Shown: positions 1 through 7,712 of the stretch, piece after piece
Layout: each line of letters begins with the position of its first letter
Position numbering within the stretch: position 1 is the stretch's first letter
From: CAWUKT01 sp963923035
Lineage (GTDB): Bacteria; Bacteroidota; Bacteroidia; J057; JADKCL01
Reading direction: 5' to 3'
NCBI GenBank assembly: GCA_963923035.1
Contig: CAWUKT010000085.1
Span: 1 to 30,477, forward strand
DNA length: 30,477 nt
Made by a program: the position numbers and the translations under genes
Notes under the pieces: model-generated
The model's database searches: none
Told to the model about the DNA's origin: nothing
The model's input: the letters and a program-made list of their open reading frames with translations, nothing else

Positions 1-7
1 GAGGGGA

Positions 8-41
8 AAAGTAAAGGCGACTTAATCGCCGCCTTTACTTT
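8..41 (-). terminator. Hairpin downstream of the beta-helix gene
   Basis: A perfect 12-bp inverted repeat (arms 8-19 and 30-41, loop ACTTAATCGC) lies about 20 nt beyond the stop codon of the minus-strand gene that starts at 1879. In the minus-sense transcript the stem is followed by a C-rich run and not by a clear U-tract. It is therefore terminator-like, but could equally stabilise the 3' end. It may also serve an unseen gene left of the window. Confidence 0.55.
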
Positions 42-61
42 CCTCTACTCGATTTTACTAC

Positions 62-1879
62 CTACTCCACCACCAACCGCTCCACCCTTTTCCCGCCTTT
101 CCACCGGTACTCCACCAGATAAACCCCGGCTGACAATTCCGGCAGCACAATCTGTTCGCGAAGCATGCTCACCTCTTGCGTCCACAACAACCTCCCCGTC
201 AGCTCCACCATCCGCAGGGTGCCTCCGATCTCCGGGACTTCCACCTGAAGCACATTCCCGGCCAGCGGATTTGGGAATAGCGAAAACGCTGTTTCAGATA
301 CGCCCAAAGCCGATTTGCTAGCCGCAGGATACTGCGTCGGCGGAATGGAATTGGGCAGGAGGGTGGGGAAAGGAGCATTGCCGCAGCTGGCGGCAGGGGC
401 TGAGGAACTCAGCGCGACCGGGCCGGTTACACATCCAAGGTCCAATTCACCCGAGCCGACCGCTTCAAAATATTGAACCGGGGCGGTACCGGAAAGCGCG
501 ATGGAAAGGTAGCTCCCCTGACAAGCTGGAAATTCATTTCCAGCGGCAGTAGTCGCCGATCCAATCTCAAGGAATTGGTTTTGGTTGTCGAGGAGAAGGG
601 AAGTGCTGGACGCGGTCCAATCCATGTCATGGTCGAAGCGGTTGCAGCGGATGTCGATGTCTGCATTTCCCTGAGTGGACCAGATGCCGGTTTGGATATA
701 GCTAGTGGTAGGGATAGGGAAAGGCGAGGGAGCGGGAAAATCAAAGGAGAAATCGTTGTGGATCAGTTCCAGGTGGCCAAGGCCAGCTTTGATGCCGACC
801 ACATGGAGTGGGTTTCCGGCCCAGGCATCTTCCACCGTTTCTTCAAATTCAAACTGGTTGTCCCGGACAGTGGTGGCGTTTCCAGCGGCATCGACCCGGA
901 CGCCGATGAACAAACGCCCGGCGGAGCCGGGACTCGAAAGGTTGGTCACGCTTTTATTTCCCTCATCCACCCGAAACTCATTTCCCTGAATCACTGCCTC
1001 CCCATTCAACCACACCCCCACCTGGCAATTTTGAAAGGAATTGCTCCAAATCTGATTCCCATTGTTGAGGAGATGGACCAGAGGAGTAAAGATGCCAGGA
1101 GCAACTCCGATTCTCAGCCCCTCCGCCAACTTTTCAAACGTATTGCCCCGAGCCAAAACCCCGCCATTGCTGACAAAAATTCCGGCTCCCCGACTCCCAT
1201 CGTACAGACCGGGATCGGGAACAAAGGACTCCGGCAAAGCGGCAGATGAAAAGTAGTTGTCTTCGACGACCACGTTGAAAGCGCTCCGAATGTCGACAAA
1301 TGGATCAATGAAAAGAAACAGCCCGGCGCCATTCTCCCTCCGAAAAAAGACATTCCGCCTGATCTTAACCGCTGCTGGGAACTGATCGTAGAACATATAA
1401 ATGATCCTGCAGCCCCTTCCCTCGAACCGATTGTCTTCGCAGGTCAACACCGGACCGTAGTACAAAGTGACGGGAGCATAGTATATGGCATTCTGGCGCA
1501 TGAAGATTCGGGTCTGCCCACTTGCGAACGGACTCAGGTTGGGATCACCTTCAGCATAGATTCCCCCCCAATTCAGAAAACCCCATTGATCGGCGGATTG
1601 GAGGGTGCAGCGCTGCATCATAAACGTCGCCCCCAATTCTACTGTAATTTCCACTTGAGGATCAAAGTAAATCGTCTCATCCTGAAGCAAGGCATTCGCT
1701 CCAGACGGGACGGTCACGTCACATTGGACCGGATCCTGGATGGAAGTCCCGCCCCAATTGGCATAGTCCCAGGGACCACCGGTAAAGATGATGGGGGAAG
1801 TGCATTGAGCGAGGGAAAAGCAAGGGAAGCCAACCCCGATCAGCAGGGCCAGCGCAAGGAAAAGTCGTTGAGTATTCAT
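62..1879 (-). CDS. Secreted parallel beta-helix protein with T9SS sorting domain (paralogue A)
   Basis: Predicted 605-residue secreted surface protein. I chose the internal ATG at 1879 (protein begins MNTQRLFLALALL) because a normal signal peptide starts there; an upstream in-frame ATG at 1915 would add 12 non-signal-like residues. The middle of the protein alternates short N/G-rich turns with hydrophobic strands (for example RDNQFEFEE, IRCNRFDHD), as in right-handed parallel beta-helix proteins. The last ~75 residues (FSLFPNPLAG ... GVYLVEYRWKGGKRVERLVV) form a type A T9SS C-terminal sorting domain, which in this phylum directs export and surface anchoring. It is a clear paralogue of the gene directly upstream, sharing WDxAxWGG, PVxCDV and the GATFxMQRCTLQ segment. 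The ligand or substrate is unknown; no catalytic residues are evident. Confidence 0.85.
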   Translation of the reverse strand: MNTQRLFLALALLIGVGFPCFSLAQCTSPIIFTGGPWDYANWGGTSIQDPVQCDVTVPSGANALLQDETIYFDPQVEITVELGATFMMQRCTLQSADQWGFLNWGGIYAEGDPNLSPFASGQTRIFMRQNAIYYAPVTLYYGPVLTCEDNRFEGRGCRIIYMFYDQFPAAVKIRRNVFFRRENGAGLFLFIDPFVDIRSAFNVVVEDNYFSSAALPESFVPDPGLYDGSRGAGIFVSNGGVLARGNTFEKLAEGLRIGVAPGIFTPLVHLLNNGNQIWSNSFQNCQVGVWLNGEAVIQGNEFRVDEGNKSVTNLSSPGSAGRLFIGVRVDAAGNATTVRDNQFEFEETVEDAWAGNPLHVVGIKAGLGHLELIHNDFSFDFPAPSPFPIPTTSYIQTGIWSTQGNADIDIRCNRFDHDMDWTASSTSLLLDNQNQFLEIGSATTAAGNEFPACQGSYLSIALSGTAPVQYFEAVGSGELDLGCVTGPVALSSSAPAASCGNAPFPTLLPNSIPPTQYPAASKSALGVSETAFSLFPNPLAGNVLQVEVPEIGGTLRMVELTGRLLWTQEVSMLREQIVLPELSAGVYLVEYRWKGGKRVERLVVE

Positions 1880-1902
1880 GTTGGAGCTTAATGGTAGCGT
1901 GA

Positions 1903-1929
1903 AAAAAGTAGCCAAAGAGCCGCCCCCAA
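1903..1929 (-). promoter_or_regulatory. Possible promoter for beta-helix gene A
   Basis: On the minus strand a TTG (1929-1927) is followed after 16 nt by TACTTTTT (1910-1903), close to the Bacteroidota pattern TTG / TAnnTTTG. It ends 23 nt before the start codon at 1879. It overlaps the hairpin that follows the upstream paralogue, so gene A could have its own transcript. The match is imperfect. Confidence 0.3.
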
Positions 1930-1943
1930 CAATGGAGGCGGCT
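1918..1943 (-). terminator. Hairpin between the two beta-helix paralogues
   Basis: Inverted repeat AGCCGCC (1918-1924) / GGCGGCT (1937-1943) with a 12-nt loop, about 25 nt after the stop of the upstream minus-strand gene. The following minus-sense sequence is only moderately T-rich (CTTTGGCTACTTTTTT), so it may be a weak or partial terminator. Confidence 0.4.
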
Positions 1944-1966
1944 GCGGTTGTGAAATGGTTGGTTGA

Positions 1967-3850
1967 TCAGCGGACGATGAGGCGTTGCGCCATTTTTTGT
2001 CCTTTGAATTGGTACTCGACCAGGTAAATGCCGGCCGGCACATCGCTCAGGTTCAGATGGGTAGTCAGTTGGTCGGGATGGTGAATCAGGAGGGCCCGAC
2101 CCGTGAGGTCCAGCAGGCGCAATTCGCCGCCCACCTCACTCAGCTCAATATGAAGACGGTGGTTGGTAACAGGATTGGGATAGACTTTGAAGGTGGATAC
2201 CGGGACCACTTGAACAGCCGCTTTGCTACTGCCCGGGTATTGGGTCGGCTCAATGGAAAACGGAATGAAGGCGGGCGGATCCTGGACCGCACAGGTATTC
2301 GTGACATTGGTGGCCGGATAGTTGACAGTCCCGAAATAGCAGGTGGGATCTACGCCGTTGAGCCCAGCCACTTCATAGTAATCGGCCGTGATGGTGCCCG
2401 TCATCCAAATTTGGTCGCCGACGTCGCTGCAAGGAGGAAAAACATTGCCCGCGCCAAGTCCCACGGATCCAAAGCTCAAAGGCTCGTCCCGGAAAAAGAT
2501 TTTGATGGGCAGATTGTTGGAAGTGCTCCCGGCAGTATGGTTGAACTCGTTGCAGGTAATTTCGTAGTCCGCTTCTCCCGTCCGGGAGTGGATACCGTGG
2601 GTCACATACTGCATGCCCCCTGAAATGACCGACGAGAAGGGAACGTCAAATGTGAATACGTTGTTCCGGATGATGACGTCGTCGACCGGTTGGGTGCCCC
2701 CAAAATCGTGGATGGCCAGCAGGGAGAGCGTTTCGGCAAACTCATCATACGGCAAGGTTTCCCCCATGGTGAAGCGGTTGTTCTGGATATTGATGTCGTC
2801 GATGGGCAATTCCCGGTTGTCGCCTTCCATGCGCACGCCACTGTAATCGCGTTGGGTATTGCCTTGATCGTACCGGTCCTGGGACAGGACATTGTTGTCG
2901 TCGACGATGAAGTCGTTGTCAAAAATGTTCATGGGGCCTTCGGAGAGGTAAATCCCCGCTTCGTTGTTGTAAAATTGGCAGCTTTCCACCCGGGTAGCAT
3001 TGAACAGCGGGTTGGTCAGGGCTGTGATGGTGGAGCTGGAATGGAGTTGGTGAATGCCCTCGTCGAGCCGGTAGAATTGGTTGTTCCGGGCCAGGACACT
3101 GCCACCCGCCACCATGATCCCGGCGCCCCGGATTTCGTTGCGTCCCACCGAAGCCGGACTGAGATTGCCAAACTGGTTGTCTTCCACGACGACATTAAAA
3201 GCGTTGATGATCAGGACGTAGCGACCACTGGCAAACCAGAAATTGGGATCGGAAAGGGGAGTATTGTCAGTAGAAAAAGTATTGTTGCGGATTTTGACGG
3301 CGCTGGGAAAATCGGTGTATTCGAGGACCTGAATGCCCTCCTCGTTGTTGTGGAAGGTATTCTCCTCGCAGGTCAGGACCGCTCCGCCATAATTGGTCGA
3401 GTAGCTGCCATCGCCCAGCACAAAACCTTCATCCATGTTCCGCAGCTCATTCCAACGCATAAAGACGCGTGTTTGACCGGTCGCCGTCGCCGACAAGGTG
3501 GGATCACCTTTGACTTTGAATCCCGTCCAACTGGCCTCAGGAGCCACCGCCTGGAGAGTACAACGTTGCATCAGGAAAGTCGCGCCCACCTCCACGGTGA
3601 TTTCGACGTCTGCCGCCAGGTACAAATCGGTATTGCCCAGGTAGACCTGGGGCCCCGCCGGAATGACCACGTCACAGACCACCGGGTCCAATGGAGAACT
3701 GCCGCCCCAAGCGGCAAAATCCCAGCCACCGCCGGAATAGGTAATCGTCCCGGTGCAGGTCGCAGCGAGAGAAATCGGAATAAAACACAGGAGGAACAAG
3801 CCCAACCGCAGGCCATGCCCCCAAAAAGGGATCGATTGTTGTTGATTCAT
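1967..3850 (-). CDS. Secreted parallel beta-helix protein with T9SS sorting domain (paralogue B)
   Basis: 627-residue secreted protein. The N-terminus has a signal peptide (hydrophobic GLRLGLFLLCFIPISLA followed by ATC). The body is built of repeated NN-x-F and DNxF turns (residues ~130-480) typical of right-handed beta-helix folds. The final ~74 residues (FKVYPNPV ... GIYLVEYQFKGQKMAQRLIV) are a T9SS type A sorting domain. It aligns along its whole length with the gene downstream (62-1879), so the two are a tandem duplication that has since diverged. The expected location is the cell surface or medium, with roles such as adhesion or glycan binding by analogy with other beta-helix cargo. No enzyme signature was recognised. 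The upstream sequence is a purine-rich plus strand (pyrimidine-rich in sense) without a convincing promoter at a normal distance. Confidence 0.85.
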   Translation of the reverse strand: MNQQQSIPFWGHGLRLGLFLLCFIPISLAATCTGTITYSGGGWDFAAWGGSSPLDPVVCDVVIPAGPQVYLGNTDLYLAADVEITVEVGATFLMQRCTLQAVAPEASWTGFKVKGDPTLSATATGQTRVFMRWNELRNMDEGFVLGDGSYSTNYGGAVLTCEENTFHNNEEGIQVLEYTDFPSAVKIRNNTFSTDNTPLSDPNFWFASGRYVLIINAFNVVVEDNQFGNLSPASVGRNEIRGAGIMVAGGSVLARNNQFYRLDEGIHQLHSSSTITALTNPLFNATRVESCQFYNNEAGIYLSEGPMNIFDNDFIVDDNNVLSQDRYDQGNTQRDYSGVRMEGDNRELPIDDINIQNNRFTMGETLPYDEFAETLSLLAIHDFGGTQPVDDVIIRNNVFTFDVPFSSVISGGMQYVTHGIHSRTGEADYEITCNEFNHTAGSTSNNLPIKIFFRDEPLSFGSVGLGAGNVFPPCSDVGDQIWMTGTITADYYEVAGLNGVDPTCYFGTVNYPATNVTNTCAVQDPPAFIPFSIEPTQYPGSSKAAVQVVPVSTFKVYPNPVTNHRLHIELSEVGGELRLLDLTGRALLIHHPDQLTTHLNLSDVPAGIYLVEYQFKGQKMAQRLIVR

Positions 3851-4045
3851 GATAAAAACTTAATTGGGTACATTCAATGGGCCCAAGGAGCGGATTTTGG
3901 GGGAATCGGGAAAAAAAGTTGGGCGAAACCGGGAAATGAGCGGGCGAAAAGGGAGGGAAATTGAGGGAAGGAAAACGGCAGGAGATGGAAGGGAAATGGC
4001 AGAATGAAAAATGAAGGTGCTGATAGAGGAAAATGGCCTCAAAAT

Positions 4046-4078
4046 AAAATTGCCAGACGCTCAACGCCTGGCAATTTT
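4046..4078 (-). terminator. Rho-independent terminator of the GWxTD gene
   Basis: Arms 4046-4059 and 4065-4078 pair over 14 positions with one non-Watson-Crick pair, which is G-U in the minus-sense RNA, around a 5-nt loop. In that sense the stem is followed by TTTTATTTTG. It begins 27 nt after the stop codon at 4105-4107. This is the cleanest intrinsic terminator in the window. Confidence 0.8.
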
Positions 4079-4104
4079 TTCATCTCAACGGTTCCCGGGG
4101 CTTG

Positions 4105-5550
4105 TTACCACGGATCCCCGTCGTTGAAGAGACTCTCCCGGTCAAAGCTGTCGTTCGGGGAGTTGCGGACCACATCGTACTGCCAACGCGGGTTGTTCGG
4201 TTCGCCGAGGCGATTCGAGTGGACGAGTTCGTAGTCGCCAATGGCCTCGTTGCGGTCAACGAAGATGAACATGACATTGGCCTGGGTGGTGAGCTTGTTG
4301 AAGCGCCAGATATGGTAGGGGTGGCTCTGGTTTGAAGACGGGAAGCGCTCGACATCGTTGGGGGCACCGTAGGTAAGCATGACCCGGCCGCGGTCGGTCC
4401 GCCAACCTTCAAGGTGTGCCGCCTTGAAGTTCTTGTTCGCGTGGTCCACGCGGCTTTTGTACGCCTTCCACGGCTTGGCCGGACTGTCCGAAGGCAGTTC
4501 CTTGCGCTTGTCCCAGAAGCTCATGAAGTAGCGCTGTTTTTCCCCCTCCGTCTGCAATGCGTCCACAAAATCAATCTCCGTCTCCGTGCTGATATAGTAC
4601 AGGGTATGGATATAGTAGTCCAATTCCTCCTCGTTCAGCTCAAAATGATCTTCGTACTTCAGGTCGCTGTTGACCACCATCGGCGCGTCGACCCGGCTAT
4701 TGTTCACAAAGAAGCGCTTGGCCGTGCTGGCGATCAGTTCCTGCTTCTTGTTGTAAATCTCGATGTTGAGGTAATAGGTCTGGGACGGCAGGTAAAAAAT
4801 CTCGTAGCTGGCGTGGATGATGTTGAGCTCCGAAGGCTTCATGCGCAGGACCTTCTGGTAGCCGCCCAGCTTGGACGTAGAATTCGCGAGGGTGAGGTAG
4901 GCGTTGACAAACATCACATCGCTGGCCTCGTTGGCGGCATTGTAGGCTTCGAGGTAGAAATGAAGGGAGTCCGCGTCGAGGTAGGTGCCATTGTTGACAA
5001 TGGGGAGGATGTCGTAGCCGTGCTTGCTGTGGGGCATGGCTTGGGTGGTGCGGGAAAATGACTGGATGAATTCAATGTCGCTGAGGTGGGTGACCGCCTC
5101 TTTGCCCGCCGGAACGTCCAATTCCTTGATGAACTGATGGCGCTTGCCATCCGGATTGTTGGCGTCGCGGAGGATGCCGGAAAATGAATACAGCCCCGGT
5201 TCCAGGCTAATGCGACGGACATCCATGACGCCGTAGTCGAGTTTCTTCGCACTGGAATCCTTTACGCCGGGGTTCATCAGTTCGAAGCTCCGTTCGTAGA
5301 CCACCTCATCCGAATCCAGCTTTTTGACTTCCAGTTCAATCTTGACCTTCCCCTCAAAGCGATTGTCGTTTCCCTCTACATACGCAAGGGAATTGGCCGC
5401 CACGTCCAGGTAAAATTCGATATAGGGCTTGTTCTCGGTATCGTAAAAGGTGCACAGATCAATATAGTACACCAGCGACTTCGCCTGGAGGGAACCCGCT
5501 CCCAGCAACAGCCCGGTCAGCATCAACAGTAAATATTTCCGCATGGTCAT
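4105..5550 (-). CDS. GWxTD domain-containing exported protein
   Basis: 481-residue protein if it starts at 5550 (MTMRKYLLL). An AAAGG sequence just upstream supports this ATG; the second ATG at 5544 is also possible. An in-frame ATG at 5610 lies upstream of the likely promoter and is rejected. The N-terminus is a signal peptide (LLLMLTGLLLGAGSLQA). The C-terminal part contains the family hallmark GWRTD (residues 382-386) followed by GRVMLTYGAPNDV and, further on, YHIWRF. This is the GWxTD domain found mainly in Bacteroidota and relatives, whose biochemical role is not established. The preceding ~370 residues resemble stacked beta-sandwich modules. Expected location is periplasm or outer membrane. 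It is a single-gene transcription unit: promoter elements lie upstream, a strong terminator follows, and it is divergent from the WbqC gene. Confidence 0.88.
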   Translation of the reverse strand: MTMRKYLLLMLTGLLLGAGSLQAKSLVYYIDLCTFYDTENKPYIEFYLDVAANSLAYVEGNDNRFEGKVKIELEVKKLDSDEVVYERSFELMNPGVKDSSAKKLDYGVMDVRRISLEPGLYSFSGILRDANNPDGKRHQFIKELDVPAGKEAVTHLSDIEFIQSFSRTTQAMPHSKHGYDILPIVNNGTYLDADSLHFYLEAYNAANEASDVMFVNAYLTLANSTSKLGGYQKVLRMKPSELNIIHASYEIFYLPSQTYYLNIEIYNKKQELIASTAKRFFVNNSRVDAPMVVNSDLKYEDHFELNEEELDYYIHTLYYISTETEIDFVDALQTEGEKQRYFMSFWDKRKELPSDSPAKPWKAYKSRVDHANKNFKAAHLEGWRTDRGRVMLTYGAPNDVERFPSSNQSHPYHIWRFNKLTTQANVMFIFVDRNEAIGDYELVHSNRLGEPNNPRWQYDVVRNSPNDSFDRESLFNDGDPW

Positions 5551-5564
5551 TTTACCTTTTAGTT

Positions 5565-5592
5565 CAAAAATAGCTCTACTATCCGACCCCAA
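5565..5592 (-). promoter_or_regulatory. Bacteroidota-type promoter for the GWxTD gene
   Basis: Minus-strand TTG (5592-5590), 17-nt spacer, then TATTTTTG (5572-5565), an exact TAnnTTTG match. The implied transcript start lies just upstream of the ATG at 5550, giving a very short leader and excluding the longer reading-frame start at 5610. Confidence 0.55.
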
Positions 5593-5614
5593 TGAAGATG
5601 TTCCAGACATTTTC

Positions 5615-5622
5615 TAATTTTG
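5615..5622 (+). promoter_or_regulatory. Likely -7 box for the WbqC gene
   Basis: TAATTTTG matches TAnnTTTG exactly and ends 30 nt before the ATG at 5653. No perfect TTG is seen at the -33 position. It forms a divergent promoter region with the GWxTD promoter within about 60 bp. Confidence 0.5.
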
Positions 5623-5652
5623 TCGGCTATCTCAATGTAAAAATACGGAAAG

Positions 5653-6270
5653 ATGAAAATTTTCCCGGTTTATTATTTTCCTTCAATTGCATGGTTTGCA
5701 GCGGCTCTGGACGCCGGCGAGATCGTTCTGGAGCGGCATGAATTCTACCGCAAGCAGAATTACTTCAACCGCATGCAAATTCTGGGGGCCAACAAGGTGC
5801 TGAAACTGACGATTCCCATCCTCAAGGCCCGGGAACATACGCCCTTGCTCCACCGGGAAATCTCCTTCACCGAGAACTGGGCGCGCGACCATTGGATTTC
5901 CATTACCTCCGCCTACCGCTCCTCTCCCTATTTCGAATTCTACGAAAGCCAACTCGAGCCCTTTTTCACTCAGGTCAACCCCAACCTGTTCGACCACAAC
6001 CGCGCCATCATCGACTTTTTCATCTCCGCTCTCCAAATCGAATTGCCCTATACCGTAACTGAGAAATTTCAGCCGACCGACTACTACGAAGCCGATTTTC
6101 GCCAGGCCTTTGCTGCCCGCGGTGAATCCAAGACCGACCGGTTCCAGGCCGTGCCCTATCCCCAGGTCTTCGGCGACGCATTTGCGCCCAACCTGAGCAT
6201 ACTCGACCTCCTCTGCAACATGGGGCCCCGCAGCAGTCAGGTCTTACGCGAAAGTATCCGGAAAAATTGA
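5653..6270 (+). CDS. WbqC family protein
   Basis: 205-residue protein recognised as WbqC-like from the N-terminal PSIAWFAAALDAGEI segment, the RKQNYFNRMQI motif and the following ANKVLKLTIPI strand. These match the conserved first half of the family; the ~200-residue length is typical. The family is named after an O-antigen locus gene, but its reaction is not firmly established. In Bacteroidota it often occurs near envelope-related housekeeping genes, which fits the setting here. There is no signal peptide, so it is cytoplasmic. Its TGA stop is immediately followed by the reversed stop of the convergent amine oxidase gene. Confidence 0.85.
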   Translation: MKIFPVYYFPSIAWFAAALDAGEIVLERHEFYRKQNYFNRMQILGANKVLKLTIPILKAREHTPLLHREISFTENWARDHWISITSAYRSSPYFEFYESQLEPFFTQVNPNLFDHNRAIIDFFISALQIELPYTVTEKFQPTDYYEADFRQAFAARGESKTDRFQAVPYPQVFGDAFAPNLSILDLLCNMGPRSSQVLRESIRKN

Positions 6271-7632
6271 TCAGTTGATCAGGTCGGCGATGGACCGGGC
6301 CGCCTGCTCACCACTGAGGTAGGCCCCGTGGACCGTGCCGCGGTAATCGCGGGAAGTATGCTCCCCGGCGAAAAATACCCGGTTGTCAATGGCATTCGCC
6401 AGGGTATCGTAGGCGGCCGAGCGTCCCCCTTTTCCCACAAACGAATACGAGCCGTACGTGAACGGATCGGTATTCCAACGGGTCCGCCGGAATTCGACGG
6501 GCATCGGAATTCCCGCGCCGTACATGGAGCGCAGGGGCGCCATGATCTCTTCGATCACATCGGCGTCGTCGCGCTGTTCCAGCCGGACGGAATAGTCGCC
6601 GAACGAGAAGGTCACCAGGACGGGTTGGTTGACAATGGGCTGGGCATTGAGGTAATAATTGAAAGTATCGCGGGTATCGGCGGTATAACCCAGGTAATGC
6701 CGATCCGCTGGCCAGAATTGGCTGTCCCACCGGAGCAGGTACTTGTTCACAGTGCCCATCGCGAGGGCGTCCAGAGCAGCTTCCTTCTCGCTGGGAAGGG
6801 CCGGTTCAAACTGAATCCGGTTCCGTTGCAAAACGCCCAATGGCACGGCGACGATCACATAACCGGCGACAAATCCCCCCGCATCGGTGACGATGGTGAT
6901 TTCACTCCCCGAATAATTGATTTCCTCCACGACCGTATTCAGGCGCACATCGATCCCTTCGGCGAGGTGATTCGCGAGGGTATCGTAGCCATTGGTGACA
7001 AAGGATTCCGGCCCATTATACTCTTCGTCGTCGTAGAAATTGACCGAAGACAGCGTGTCAATGTCCGCTCCAATGTCAAATTCGAGGTATGCCGACAACT
7101 GGTAGTCCCAGATACGGTCGTTCTCGTACTGCGGATAATTGGCGAAAAAGGCTTCCGCAAAGCTCTGGGAATCGCTGCCAGAGAGGTTGTTCAGGATTTT
7201 GTTGAATTCCTTCTCGGCATCGTCCATGTCCGAGCCCGACCGGATGCTCCCGTCCGTATCGTAGACCACGACCTTGTCATCGTCGGTTTCAAACAGGTCC
7301 AGGCCCGCCTCACTGGCGACGTCATTCAAGGGGTTCTTGCGGCCATTGCCGTGGATCCAGCTTGCCCCTTCATCAAAAGTAATGCCGCCAGACCGGTCGG
7401 TCCGCAGTCTTCCCCCCACAGCTTCCCGGGCTTCCAGCACAATGACTTCGACCTCCCGTTGCCGGAAGTATTGAGCGGCCCGCAACCCGGCGACGCCCGC
7501 TCCGATGATGACGATGCGTTTGTCCGTGTCAATCGGGCGTTGGTCCCGTTTGCAACCGGTGAGCAGTCCCGGCGCGATGACCATGCCGGCGAATCCAAGG
7601 GCGGATTGTTGGAGAAACTGTTTGCGATCCAT
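6271..7632 (-). CDS. FAD-dependent amine oxidase family lipoprotein
   Basis: 453-residue flavoprotein starting at the ATG at 7632 (MDRKQFLQQSALGF). The longer frame upstream to 7794 runs into the preceding gene and is not signal-like, so it is rejected. The dinucleotide-binding motif GAGVAG (44-49) and a downstream Glu at the end of strand 2 (VIVLEA) are followed by GGRLRT and DEGASWIHG, all standard for the flavin monoamine/polyamine oxidase family. The C-terminal FFAGEHTSRDYRGTVHGAYLSG is the conserved FAD-contacting segment. The leader has an RKxFL twin-arginine-like motif and a lipobox LLTGC with Cys27, suggesting Tat export of a folded flavoprotein followed by lipidation. Substrate unknown, perhaps polyamines or amino acids. 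It lies 80 nt downstream of the PBP gene on the same strand. Confidence 0.87.
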   Translation of the reverse strand: MDRKQFLQQSALGFAGMVIAPGLLTGCKRDQRPIDTDKRIVIIGAGVAGLRAAQYFRQREVEVIVLEAREAVGGRLRTDRSGGITFDEGASWIHGNGRKNPLNDVASEAGLDLFETDDDKVVVYDTDGSIRSGSDMDDAEKEFNKILNNLSGSDSQSFAEAFFANYPQYENDRIWDYQLSAYLEFDIGADIDTLSSVNFYDDEEYNGPESFVTNGYDTLANHLAEGIDVRLNTVVEEINYSGSEITIVTDAGGFVAGYVIVAVPLGVLQRNRIQFEPALPSEKEAALDALAMGTVNKYLLRWDSQFWPADRHYLGYTADTRDTFNYYLNAQPIVNQPVLVTFSFGDYSVRLEQRDDADVIEEIMAPLRSMYGAGIPMPVEFRRTRWNTDPFTYGSYSFVGKGGRSAAYDTLANAIDNRVFFAGEHTSRDYRGTVHGAYLSGEQAARSIADLIN

Positions 7633-7712
7633 AGTAGGAGGGTAAGAGAATGGAGGAAAGGTCGGAAAAATGAAGGAGAATGCGCATGGACAAACTCCCA
7701 TTTCCTTACTAC

